Shown piece after piece: positions 1-9,584 of a stretch of 64,000 bases of DNA. The position numbers and the translations under genes were made by a program. Source of the stretch: Deinandra increscens subsp. villosa (lineage: Eukaryota > Streptophyta > Magnoliopsida > Asterales > Asteraceae); contig JBCNJP010000017.1 of NCBI GenBank assembly GCA_039602395.1, positions 18,384,729-18,448,728 of the forward strand, given 5' to 3'. The notes beneath the pieces are model-generated. The model saw nothing but the letters and a program-made list of their open reading frames with translations, did no database searches and was not told the DNA's origin. The stretch's first letter is position 1, and each line of letters opens with the position of its first letter.

Positions 1-1
1 A

Positions 2-2344
2 GCTGAGAGAAGAAATAGGACACTCGTTGAAGCTGCAAGGACAATGATGTGTGAAGCTAAACTCCCGATCTTCTTCTGGGCTGAAGCAGTCAATACGGCG
101 TGTTATGTGCAGAATCGCGTCTTGTTGAACAAGCGTCATGAGAAAACACCGTATCAGATTGTCTATAAAGAAAATCCAACAGTGGGGTATTTTAAGACAT
201 TTGAATGTCCGTTCACGGTACTGATACAGTCCGACGTAGGGAAATTCGAGGCGAAAGCTGATGAGTGTTATTTCGTTGGTTATTCGGGAAATAGTGCTTA
301 TCGTGTCTATAACAAGACCACCGGTTTGATCATTGATGCGTTCAACGTGGACTGGCTTGAGGACAATCCGTCGGATGCAGGGACCGGACCGGATTGGATT
401 TTTAATTATGGGTCTCTGTTTGAAGGATTCAAGTTTTCGAATGAGCTTCACAACTTAGGAGAAGAAGAAGAGATTATCACTCAGCCATCTGAATCAAGAC
501 CTCACACTGAAAGAGCCTGTGATAAGACACCAGTTCCTGTTCCCACAAATGTCAACGCAGATGCTCCGGGGACTTCAGGAACTTGTGATAATGATTCAGA
601 AATTCCACAAAGCTCAGGTATGAATGATTTAAATGATAATATTGTTAGTTCTAATCTGCCTGTTTCTGTGTCTGTGCCAGAAGTTCAGGTATCTAGAATC
701 AACAAGGATCATCCAGTTAGCAACATTCTTGGACCAGTGTCTGCAGGAGTTTCAACTAGAAGCCGCACAGGGGATATCAATTTCTGCATGTACTCATGTT
801 TTATCTCCCAGATTGAGCCTCCGAATGTGATGGTTGCTCTCAGAGATCCGAATTGGATAGAGGCCATGCACAATGAGCTTAATCAGTTCTCAAAGCTGGG
901 AGTGTGGCGACTTGTGAAGAGGCCAGATGGCAAGAAGGTGATTCCCACGAGGTGGCTTTATAAGAACAAGAAGGATGAATCAGGAATCATTGTAAGAAAC
1001 AAGGCGAGGTTAATAGTACAAGGTCACAGGCAAGTTCACGGGATTGACTATGACGAGGTATACGCTCCGGTGGCAAGACTGGAAGCAATTCGGATCTTTC
1101 TGGTTGTGGCATCGTATCTTAATTTTACAGTCCATCAGATGGATGTGAAGACTGTCTTCCTGTATGCTGAGATGAACGAAGAAGTTTATGTAACCCAACC
1201 ACCAGGGTTCATAGATGAAGAAAATCCAGATCATGTTTATCTACTGGATAAGGCCTTGTACGGTTTGCATCAAGCTCCTCGTACCTGGTATGAAACGTTG
1301 TCCAATCACCTGGTGGAGAATGGATATACAAGAGGAGTTGTTGATCAAACTTTGTTTAGAAAGAGGGTGGATGAGGATATAATCATGGTGCAAGTGTATG
1401 TAGATGACATCATCTACGGTTCAACAAACGAGGAATTGTGCACCAAATTTGAGGAGATTATGAAGAAAAAGTTTGAAATGAGCGATCAGGGGGAGATGAG
1501 TTTCTTCCTAGCCTTGCAAGTTAAACAAGATGAATCTGGGATTCTTATTCACCAAGCCAAGTATGTGAATGAGATCCTAGAGAAATTCAAGATGCAAGAC
1601 TCAAAGCCAATTTCAACTCCAATGGCATCCCGACCTCTCCTGTCAGCAGATGCAGAAGGGGAGTCAGTGAGCGAATTCACGTACCGATCAATGATTGGTT
1701 CACTGATGTACTTAACAGCAAGTCGGCCAGATATTATGCATGCAGTTTGCTTGTGTGCTCGCTATCAGGCTAACCCTAAACTTTCTCATTTAAATGTTGT
1801 TAAACGTATTTTTAGGTATCTAAAGGGCAGGCCTAGGCTTGGTCTTTGGTACCCAAAGAACACTGACTTTCAATTGTATGCATATACTGACAGTGACTAT
1901 GGAGGCAGTGACTTGGATCGAAAGTCAACCACTGGAGGATGTCAATATTTGGGCGATCGACTCATTTCCTGGCAGAGCAAGAAGCAACATACCGTATCTA
2001 AATCAACTGCCGAAGCAGAGTACGTGGCAGCATCTGCCGGTACTTCACAGGTAGTATGGATCCAAAACCAGCTCACGGACTACGGTATGGAATTCGTTAA
2101 CACTCCTATCTTTTGCGACAATGCTGCTGCTCTGGAAATTGTGAAAAACCCTGTCCAACATTCTAAAACCAAGCATATAGACATAAAGGTACATTTCATT
2201 CGAGATTGCTATGATCGGGAGCTAATTCAGCTTCAAAAGGTAAGCTCCGATCAGAATGTGTCGGACATTTTCACAAAACCCCTCCCGCGACCAAATTTTG
2301 AAATGTGTGTCGAAGGCCTTCGGATGATTGCCTTCGAGGAATGA
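2..2344 (+). CDS. pol: copia pol polyprotein, C-terminal part (integrase end, RT, RNase H)
   Basis: The reading frame is open from base 2, so the start lies outside the window; the first in-frame ATG at 44 is internal. The first ~125 residues are the integrase C-terminal region, followed by a low-complexity linker. RT begins near residue 270 (counted from base 44), with the copia signatures TRWLYKNKKDE and ALYGLHQAPRTWYETL and the catalytic YVDD at 452-455. RNase H follows, with TDSDYGGSDLDRKSTTG and KHIDIKVHFIRD near the end. The family copies DNA from the element RNA using RT and RNase H. The frame is uninterrupted to TGA at 2342-2344. The VFLYAEMNEEVYV and GLHQAP versions of otherwise stricter motifs may be drift, so activity is uncertain. 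Confidence 0.93.
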   Translation, partial: AERRNRTLVEAARTMMCEAKLPIFFWAEAVNTACYVQNRVLLNKRHEKTPYQIVYKENPTVGYFKTFECPFTVLIQSDVGKFEAKADECYFVGYSGNSAYRVYNKTTGLIIDAFNVDWLEDNPSDAGTGPDWIFNYGSLFEGFKFSNELHNLGEEEEIITQPSESRPHTERACDKTPVPVPTNVNADAPGTSGTCDNDSEIPQSSGMNDLNDNIVSSNLPVSVSVPEVQVSRINKDHPVSNILGPVSAGVSTRSRTGDINFCMYSCFISQIEPPNVMVALRDPNWIEAMHNELNQFSKLGVWRLVKRPDGKKVIPTRWLYKNKKDESGIIVRNKARLIVQGHRQVHGIDYDEVYAPVARLEAIRIFLVVASYLNFTVHQMDVKTVFLYAEMNEEVYVTQPPGFIDEENPDHVYLLDKALYGLHQAPRTWYETLSNHLVENGYTRGVVDQTLFRKRVDEDIIMVQVYVDDIIYGSTNEELCTKFEEIMKKKFEMSDQGEMSFFLALQVKQDESGILIHQAKYVNEILEKFKMQDSKPISTPMASRPLLSADAEGESVSEFTYRSMIGSLMYLTASRPDIMHAVCLCARYQANPKLSHLNVVKRIFRYLKGRPRLGLWYPKNTDFQLYAYTDSDYGGSDLDRKSTTGGCQYLGDRLISWQSKKQHTVSKSTAEAEYVAASAGTSQVVWIQNQLTDYGMEFVNTPIFCDNAAALEIVKNPVQHSKTKHIDIKVHFIRDCYDRELIQLQKVSSDQNVSDIFTKPLPRPNFEMCVEGLRMIAFEE

Positions 2345-3425
2345 TCTGATCAACTTTTATTTGTCAATAGTTGTTTTTTTTTTAAGAAAATAAAAAATAT
2401 ATATATAAAAATAGAAAATTTAAAAACAAAAATAAAAAATAAAAAATAATAGTGTTTGTTTTAAAAAGCCTCATAAAAACAGGGGAAGAAATATAATTGT
2501 CTCAGAAAATTTAAAAAATATCTGTTTGAGGTTTTTATGATGTCTTTTGTTTGCCTTGAGTTGGTAGGAAGTGATATAAATTTCCATGACGATCGGAGAC
2601 TGACACGTGTAAGGCAGAAGTGAAAGACGTCTCAAAGATGATGTTCGGTAAGCTAAATCAAAAACAATGATCATCCATTGTAAGTGCAGTAATCTTAACT
2701 CTTATATATGTTTAGGTTTCCATCCTAGTTTACATAGTTTAAAAAACTGAGACCCAGGAAAAATGGGTTGAGAGTGGTAATTTACCTAGTATTCACTCTC
2801 TCACACGCCATGTTTATACTGTAAATGACAACACCACAGAAAAAGAAAAAGAAAAAGGAAAAGAATTCAAAAAAAATATTTATGAAAATTGTGAAAAAGA
2901 AAAGAAAAGAAAATTATTCTGTTGGTCTTCTCTGCGTGCTTATGCGGCCGACCTGATCACCAACCGATAATTCATGAAAATAAGAAATAAGTGGTTGTCA
3001 AAGCAGTGTTGCATGGTTCCTCAAGTTGGGGGTTTGTGAATCCTCAATTAACTCTGAGGTTGGGTAGGTTTTGCTATGAACAATTGGGTGTGGGGACGGT
3101 TAAACATGACGGTAATTATGTACCACAATTTAAGCACTTAAAACTTTTAACTGGATGTGAGTTTATGTGATCTCAAAATGTTTAAGTAATCGTCTAGAGT
3201 GTCGAGTAACGAAAGCTGAAAAAGGTTCCTCAGTTAAAGATTTGTCTGGTTTGATCCATGAAAAACATCAATCTCAAGGTAAGTATGTTTTTATCTTATT
3301 TTTGTGCATATTGTATTCTTTTGTTTAAGTCTTTAAATGTTTAAAATTTATTTTTATTTTTTTATGATCATGATCAGATACTCGGGGTTAAGTCTGAGGG
3401 GAAGCTTCGAAAAATTTTCAAGTGC
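2345..3425 (+). other. non-coding spacer between pol and env leader of element A
   Basis: No convincing ORF is present. The first part is very A/T-rich (2370-2450), and there is a GAAAAA-type purine run at 2838-2915. A strong splice-donor-like site, CAAG/GTAAGTATG, falls at 3278/3279. Such long spacers between pol and the env-like gene are usual for Sireviruses. Confidence 0.6.
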
Positions 3426-4428
3426 TAAAAGTTTAACCAATGTTTAGAGAATTTACTCTTTTTATGAGGTTTGGGGTGTTTTTAAAAGGTTTTTGAAACT
3501 GGAGGTGCCAAAATAAAATTTCCTTTAGATATAACCTTGTTTCCGAGATTTTCTTCTCATTTACGATCCCCATCCCTTCTGCGTTTCCGATTACCTCCAC
3601 AGCAAACCCTAACCGCCGAACGTCTCGCCGGAATCTCATCTTCGACCATCTCCGGTCATCGTTTTCACAATCCGACCACACCATCTTCATCGTAATCATT
3701 TTCCGATCTCCAGGACCCCAAAACCCCCTTCGTTTCGACTGAGATTGATTGTGATTTCTCGGGTTTTATAAGCTTCGAGATCGACCTAGGTTTCTTGTGT
3801 TTTCGAGTCGATTCCGCACTGATTTGAAGTCGTTTTTGTGTTTACTGCACGATAAAGGTAATGGTGGTTGAATGTATTGTGATTTTGAGGTGTTCTAATG
3901 AGATTACGAGATTTTGCAGGTGTCGGTTATGGCAGAAATGGGGTTTACGATTGACACGATGAGGAAGACGACTCTTCGTCTTTTATGATCGGTGTTTCCG
4001 ATCGACGTTTACGATCGGAGATACCGATCCTGTTTACGATTGGGCTTCAAGATTTTGTGGTGGTTTACGATCGGTCGTTCTGTTTACGATTGGGCTTCAT
4101 TTAAGCGATCATGAACTCATTTAAGAAATCGTAATCTCGATAATTTGGTTAGTAAACTCACATGTTAAATCGTAAACATAACTAAATGTAAATTGAAAAA
4201 TCATAAACACCTAATTTTTGAAATCTTGTTAAACTTAATCGTTTTTAAGTTAAAATTAATGGTGTTTGTGAATTTTGTGTGTTTAATTCAAATATTTTTC
4301 TTGAAGGTATAAATTGAAATTTTCAGATCTTAACAAATTAAATGAGTTAATCAATTGAATTTCAAATTGTTTCCAAACAAAATAGCATTGATTGAATATG
4401 TCTGATGCATATGTCTTGTCTTTCTCAG
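3426..4428 (+). other. env leader of element A with GTTTACGAT word repeats
   Basis: This block is homologous to 7394-8421 in element B but strongly diverged. Exact GTTTACGAT words occur five times between about 3950 and 4090, and complementary ATCGTAA words occur downstream (around 4127, 4163). The stretch could therefore fold on itself. There is no long ORF. Confidence 0.6.
3858..3919 (+). other. candidate 62 bp leader intron, element A
   Basis: The interval starts AAAG/GTAATG and ends TTTTGCAG/GTGTCGG. Element B has an interval of exactly the same length (7812-7873) with matching borders, although the intron bodies differ in sequence. Conserved borders plus conserved length support a real intron; RNA evidence is lacking. 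Confidence 0.5.
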
Positions 4429-6972
4429 ATGGCAGAAGAGATGCTTATTGAAGACATAAAGTATGAACATGATCACTGTATGTCGGCGTATTTGGAAGAC
4501 CCGCCAGAAAAACATATGGAGTTATTCTACTCTCTGGTGGCTGGGATGAATACATGTAAAATCAATCATGCCCTGAGGAAAAACGTACTCATTGATGAGA
4601 TGCTGGTCAGGGAATTTTGGGGGTCTGCTAGGGCAAATTCCGACAAGACAAGGATTACAGCAACGGTTCAGAACAGACAAATTGTTATTGAGGAAGAAGA
4701 TATAAGGCAAGGGCTGAACATTACTGATGATGCCTCTCATCCTATCAAGTATCCGAAGGAGGTAGTTCTGGCAGGTGCGCAATCAATGGGCTATGAAGGA
4801 AAATTTCCGCCCATCTTTAAGAAGCTTCTACCACACTACTGGAGGTGTTTGGCGCATTACATGCAGAAATCTTTCCTTGGGAAAAGAACGAGCTTCGATC
4901 AGTTAAATCAACTTCATGGAACTGCCTTCGTTGCTTTGGCCTTAGATTGGAACTTTAACTTTTCAAAGATGATGCTGATTGATTGGATAAGCAATGCAGA
5001 ATTGAGTGCCAGAGAACAGTTTTTAATGACACCAAGGTTTGTCCAAATGGTGGTGATGAAGAAGTATCCAATGATTGAGAAGAGGGTAGAGAAACTTGAT
5101 GTGAAGGTGATGGATATTGGGTTTTTTGGCCTGCAAACCCAGGATAGACCAGGTAAAAAATCTTTTGAGGGTAGACTGGAGTGGACTAAAAGGGGTGCAT
5201 TCCCAGAGGTTGCAAGGGAACAAGTAATGGATGATTCAGACTCAGAAGCTGCAGTGCCAAATGTTAATGCATCCGTTGCGGAAGACCAAGACTTAACAGC
5301 AACTCCGGCTGTTAATGTTCAAGAAGAAGATGTTGTCATACCCTCCGATGAAGAGAATGTAATGGATGATATCCTCGCTGGCCAGGAGATCACTACTGAT
5401 GATGTCTATGGGAATCTGGGGCCCCTTAACCTTAAGAGGTCAAGGGATGACATGATCGGATCGTCAGGCAGTGACACAACCCCTCCTGAGCTGAATCTGG
5501 ATGGTGAAGATGTTCTTGAAGAACCTGTTCCAGCACGTGAACCTTCACCAAGAAAGAGGTCAGATCCAAGAAGCATCAGATTCAAGCTATCAAAGACCAG
5601 CTCAAGCATCTTATTAGTACATCCAGCTGGGCCCAGTTCTGAGAATCCCAGTACTCAAGAAGAAGCAGCTGCTGAAGTTGTGCAAGATCAACCTACTCCT
5701 GTGCAATCTGAAACTCCAGTTCTAACCGAGCGTAGCCCAGTTCGGGAAGGAACTCAATTTCTGGAGGTTGATCATACTTTTGTTGCTCCAAGCCTAGTGA
5801 GAGTAAGTGCAGCTCCTGCGGTAACTCAGCCAACAGCTGCTCCTAGCTTCAGGACATTTCAAGGAGCGGAGCTTCCAGTAAATATGAGGATAAGTGCTGA
5901 TCCTCAGATCAATTTCCTGATCTCTCAAAACAGAATTAGAGAAAATGAGATCAAGGCTCTTCAAGTTGAAAACAAATATATGAGAGAGAAGGAGGTGGCG
6001 GACAAAGACAGAATGAAATATCTGTACAGCATGCTGGTGGACCTGAGGAAGAAGTATAATGAATTGAAGGATGTTGTGGGATCCAATTCCTCAGGTGCCC
6101 CAGGTCAAAGTTCATCACAGGGTGTGCATGGTGGTGATGCAATGAATGAAGACGATGGAGATGAAAATATTGAGATGTCTGAATATGCCAGAGGAGGTAG
6201 AGTGATCTCCAAAGCTCCTGAAGGTCACGACAACTGGTTCCGAGAATTCTTTCAAGGACCAGCCCCCACTCAGTATGCTCTTGATCTTGGAAGTAGCTCT
6301 TTAGACAAAAAGGGGAGTTGTGAACCCATCTTGTGCTGGCATTACGACGCTGAGAAGAAATTATTTGCTGTGATCCGTGATGGCTATAGTCCAGTTGAGT
6401 ATTATAGAACTCGTACACAATTCCATTCTTGGACTGAACCTGAGATCAGAAATCTGCTTCGAGCCCCCTACATAAACAGATGGAACAGCCCTGACGGAGA
6501 CCTTATCAGAAACAATTTGCTGAACCATTTAGAAAATAACTTTGCAAATTTTGATCTGAAGCAAGTAAGGTGGGTCCAGACTGAAAGTGACCCAGTGACT
6601 GGAGAACCTATTGGTGAAGCAAGGAGACCACCCACCAAACATACAAGAGTTATCAATATGTTGGACGAAATTGAAGATGGTACCTTGGTCAAAAACTTTG
6701 ACTGCTGGTGTTATGATCCAACGACACACGAGGTGGTGGTTCTCTGCAAGGCCCTGAGGCAGTTTCGCTTTTACGATCCGGTGGATTTGCTAAGGTTTGG
6801 AGAAAAGGATATCAAGCTGCTCGCCTCACAGCCTATTCTTGGAGATGAAAATGACTTGGAAAACGCTGTGAAGGTGGGAATCTTCCATGGGACCGTAAAC
6901 CGGATTGTGGCGAACAGATGGTGGTCGAACAACGTTCAAAGCACATTCAGATTCGATCTGCTACTGCCGTAA
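4429..6972 (+). CDS. env-like protein of Sirevirus element A (intact)
   Basis: The protein is 847 residues long. An upstream in-frame ATG at 4405 adds eight codons, but I chose 4429 because element B starts there and a splice acceptor ends just before it. Visible parts: a conserved N-terminal domain (~1-270), an acidic, proline-rich middle (~275-490) with RKRSDPRS-type basic patches, a charged coiled-coil candidate (~505-555, RENEIKALQVENKYMREKEV), and a very conserved C-terminal domain (~620-847). I see neither an N-terminal signal peptide nor a hydrophobic span long enough for a membrane segment, so the label 'env-like' reflects position, not shown function. Position after pol and just before the polypurine tract and LTR identifies it as the extra Sirevirus gene. 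Comparison with B shows many synonymous changes, which suggests past selection on the protein. Confidence 0.8.
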   Translation: MAEEMLIEDIKYEHDHCMSAYLEDPPEKHMELFYSLVAGMNTCKINHALRKNVLIDEMLVREFWGSARANSDKTRITATVQNRQIVIEEEDIRQGLNITDDASHPIKYPKEVVLAGAQSMGYEGKFPPIFKKLLPHYWRCLAHYMQKSFLGKRTSFDQLNQLHGTAFVALALDWNFNFSKMMLIDWISNAELSAREQFLMTPRFVQMVVMKKYPMIEKRVEKLDVKVMDIGFFGLQTQDRPGKKSFEGRLEWTKRGAFPEVAREQVMDDSDSEAAVPNVNASVAEDQDLTATPAVNVQEEDVVIPSDEENVMDDILAGQEITTDDVYGNLGPLNLKRSRDDMIGSSGSDTTPPELNLDGEDVLEEPVPAREPSPRKRSDPRSIRFKLSKTSSSILLVHPAGPSSENPSTQEEAAAEVVQDQPTPVQSETPVLTERSPVREGTQFLEVDHTFVAPSLVRVSAAPAVTQPTAAPSFRTFQGAELPVNMRISADPQINFLISQNRIRENEIKALQVENKYMREKEVADKDRMKYLYSMLVDLRKKYNELKDVVGSNSSGAPGQSSSQGVHGGDAMNEDDGDENIEMSEYARGGRVISKAPEGHDNWFREFFQGPAPTQYALDLGSSSLDKKGSCEPILCWHYDAEKKLFAVIRDGYSPVEYYRTRTQFHSWTEPEIRNLLRAPYINRWNSPDGDLIRNNLLNHLENNFANFDLKQVRWVQTESDPVTGEPIGEARRPPTKHTRVINMLDEIEDGTLVKNFDCWCYDPTTHEVVVLCKALRQFRFYDPVDLLRFGEKDIKLLASQPILGDENDLENAVKVGIFHGTVNRIVANRWWSNNVQSTFRFDLLLP

Positions 6973-6990
6973 GTGGACTAATGATTCATG

Positions 6991-7003
6991 CCTAGGGGAA
7001 GAT
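6991..7003 (+). other. polypurine tract of element A
   Basis: The purine run AGGGGAAGA lies directly before the LTR start TGTTGGGC. An identical CCTAGGGGAAGAT block sits before B's LTR at 25556-25568. It would prime plus-strand DNA synthesis. Confidence 0.8.
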
Positions 7004-7393
7004 TGTTGGGCTAGATTTATTTAAGGCATGAACATTAGTATATGGGCTTAGATTAGTTTAATTAAAAGGCCATGTGGGCCATTTAGATGTTTATGATTGG
7101 GCTCTTTTGTGTTTATGATTGGCCTTGTTTGTACATGAGGTGGTATAAATACCACCTCAAGTTTTCTTTAATGGTAAGCTTGCATATTAAGTATTTACGA
7201 TTTCTTCTTGAGAGAGTGTTTACGATCAGCTGATTCATCAAGCTTCATAGTAGCCGATTTCCATTCAAGACTTCATCTTTCTTAAAGATCTAGTCTATTC
7301 TTCTACTATTTTCTTGAATCGATCTTTCACGAGGATTCCGCACTCGTGTTTGATTAGTATATCGTGTGTTTGAGAGATTTCCGGACCTACACA
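7004..7393 (+). repeat. 3' LTR of element A (390 bp)
   Basis: It begins TGTTGGGCTAG after the polypurine tract and ends ACCTACACA. The same limits fit the diverged LTR of element B (25569-25963). It contains GTTTATGATT and GTTTACGATC words and a TATA box. The next five bases, AAGTT, are the predicted right copy of A's target duplication. Confidence 0.82.
7144..7151 (+). promoter_or_regulatory. TATA box in LTR A
   Basis: TATAAATA lies about 140 bp into the LTR. It sits inside a short inverted repeat (GAGGTGGTA ... ACCACCTC, 7138-7157). A corresponding TATATAA is found in LTR B. Confidence 0.5.
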
Positions 7394-8421
7394 AAGTTAA
7401 CATGTTTGTTTTGAGTATTTACATGTTTTTAAGTGGTGTGGGTGTTTCTTAAATTGTTTTTGAAAGTTTGAGGGGTGAAAGTGAAAATTTTTATTTAAAA
7501 CCTTTATAACCCTCATTTCCGATCCAAGTGTCATTTACGATCCATCTTTCCTCTCACCGTTTACGATTCCGTTCAAAGACCCTAACCCTCCGCCGCTACC
7601 TCGCCGGAAACACCATCTGTCGCGTCTCCGGTCATCGTCTGAGAAATCCGAGCAGATAAACAAACTTGCAACCCTTTTTCGACCTAAAACCCTCATTCAA
7701 TCGAGTGTTTCTGTGTGTGTGAATCGATTGCTTGACAGAATTTGTGTTCGAAACCCTAACTCAAGTTCTTCACTGTATTCAAGTCGATTGTTGGTCTACA
7801 ACTCATAAAAGGTAGTGATATGCGTTTTGATTACATGTTCGCGGTGTTTTAACAAGTTTACGAGTTTTTACAGGTTCGTTAATGGCGGTTCTTCTGCGTT
7901 TACGATCATCTCGGTGAAGGAGACGACCGTTCATGATCACGATCGGTGTTTACGATCGGTGTTCACGATCCAGATGTTTACGACATTTGTTTACGATCCT
8001 CGTTTACGACAAAGCTTGTTTACGATCGGGCTTAGGTCTTTAATCAATGTTTATGACTGGACCGAGTGTTTACGACTGGACTCTGATTTTAACCAGATCG
8101 TGAACCCATAATAGGATCGTAAACCCAATACTCAAATCGTAATCATTTAAATAAACTCAATTTGTGAGTCGTAAACACACTTAAATGTGATTTAAAATCA
8201 TAATCACCTAATATTTTTTTGAATCTCATTAAAATTAAGTTAAAAATTAATGGTGGTTGTGAATTTTGTGTGCTTAAATCAATTATTTTCCCTAAAAGTT
8301 TAAATTGAAATATTGTGAACTTCAAAAGTAAAATTTGTTTTTCAATTGACCTTCGACAAGGGTTAATAAACTTAATAACTTTGATGAGTTTAGGATTGAC
8401 GCATTTGTCTCGTTATCTCAG
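7394..8421 (+). other. env leader of element B with GTTTACGA words
   Basis: It is homologous to 3426-4428. GTTTACGAT/GTTTACGAC and variants cluster at about 7550-8075, with ATCGTAA and GTCGTAAAC complements at about 8115-8175. It contains the 62 bp candidate intron 7812-7873 (AAAG/GTAGTG ... TTTTTACAG). The small ORF at 7815-8111 translates this low-complexity word array and is not considered a gene. Confidence 0.6.
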
Positions 8422-9584
8422 ATGGCAGAAGAGATGCTAGACGAAGAGATAAAGTTTGAACAGGATCACTGCATCCTAGCGTATCTTGAAGACCCGCCAG
8501 AGAAGCATATGGAACTATTTTATTCTCTGGTGGCTGGGATGAATACTTGCAAAATAAACCATGCCCTGAGGACGAATGTGCTTATTGATGAGATGCTAGT
8601 GAGGGAGTTCTGGGGTACTGCAAGAGCAAATGCTGACAAGACAAGTATTACCGCAACTGTTCAGAACAGACAAGTAGTGATTGAGGAAGATGATATCAGA
8701 AAAGGGCTGAACATCACTGATAAAGCCTCTGATCCAATCAAGTATCCGAAGGAGGTTGTTCTAGCTGGTGCTCAATCTATGGGGTATGAGGGGAAGTTTC
8801 CGCCTATCTTCAAGAAGCTACTGCCTCATTATTGGAGGTGCCTGGCACATTATATGCAGAAGTCATTTCTAGGCAAGAGAACCAGTTTTGATCAGCTGAA
8901 TCAACTTCATGGAACTGCTTTCATCGCATTGCCCTTAGATTAGGATTTCAACTTCTCGAAGATGATGCTGTCTGACTGGGTAGGCGATGCTGATCTGAGT
9001 GCCAGAGAACAGTTCCTGATGACACCAAGGTTTGTGCAAATGGTGGTCATGAAGAAATACCCAATGATTGAAGAAAGGATAGAGAAGTTGGACATAAAAG
9101 TGATGGATTGTGGGGTTTTTGGTCTTCAAACCCAAGATAGAAAGGGTAAAAACAGCTTTCAAGGAAGACTTGAATGGGTAAAGAGGGGTGCGTTCCCAGA
9201 GGTGGCAAGGGAACAAGAGTTTGATGAGGATGAGCCTGAAGCTGATGTGCCTAATGTTAATGCATCCGTTGCTGAAGAACAAGACATAACAGCAACTCCG
9301 GCTGTTAATGTGCAAGAAGATGATGTAATAATACCCTCCGATAAAGAGAATGTAATGGATGATATACTTGCTGGTCAGGAGATTACTGATGATGATATCT
9401 ATGGAAATTTGGGGCCCCTTAACCTTAAAAGGTCAAGGGATGACATGATTGGATCATCAGGCAGTGATACAACCCCTCCTGAGCTGAATCTGAATGTTGA
9501 AGATGTTCTTGAAGAACCAATTCCTGCACGAGAACCTTCTCCAAGAAAGAGGTCAGATCCAAGAAGCATAAGATTCAAGCTTTG
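8422..9584 (+). pseudogene. env-like pseudogene of element B, 5' half
   Basis: It starts at the ATG immediately after a TATCTCAG acceptor, as in A, and runs in the same frame as A's gene with high protein similarity. A TGG codon of A corresponds to an in-frame TAG at 8941-8943; the frame is open again afterwards. At 9585 the gypsy LTR interrupts the gene. The interruption adds a few foreign codons ending in a stop at 9607-9609. Despite the damage, most differences from A are silent or conservative, so the copy died relatively late. Confidence 0.85.
9580..9584. other. left target duplication of gypsy element G
   Basis: CTTTG stands before the LTR and CTTTC (24151-24155) follows the other LTR. 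This is a 4/5 match, read as a 5 bp target duplication with one later substitution. Confidence 0.6.

Larger units (their letters stand above)
3279..4428 (+). other. putative intron leading to the env-like ATG
   Basis: The donor CAAG/GTAAGTATG at 3278/3279 is close to the plant consensus. The acceptor TTTCTCAG ends at 4428, directly before ATGGCAGAAGAG at 4429. The same acceptor (TATCTCAG) abuts the same ATG in element B at 8421/8422. Splicing across this interval would put the env-like ATG first in a subgenomic RNA. The donor choice is inference; an internal 62 bp intron (3858-3919) offers an alternative two-intron leader. Confidence 0.45.
1..7393 (+). mobile_element. Element A: Ty1/copia Sirevirus-like retrotransposon, 3' part
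   Basis: The window opens inside this element. In order it shows the end of integrase, reverse transcriptase and RNase H, a long non-coding stretch, an env-like ORF, a polypurine tract and a 3' LTR. A gene downstream of pol in a copia element, with the LTR starting TGTTGG directly after a purine run, is the Sirevirus (SIRE1-like) arrangement. The 5' LTR, gag and protease lie off the left edge. The sequence right after the LTR is homologous to A's own leader, so A probably landed inside a related element (B). Family assignment is from recognised motifs, not from a search. Confidence 0.85.
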
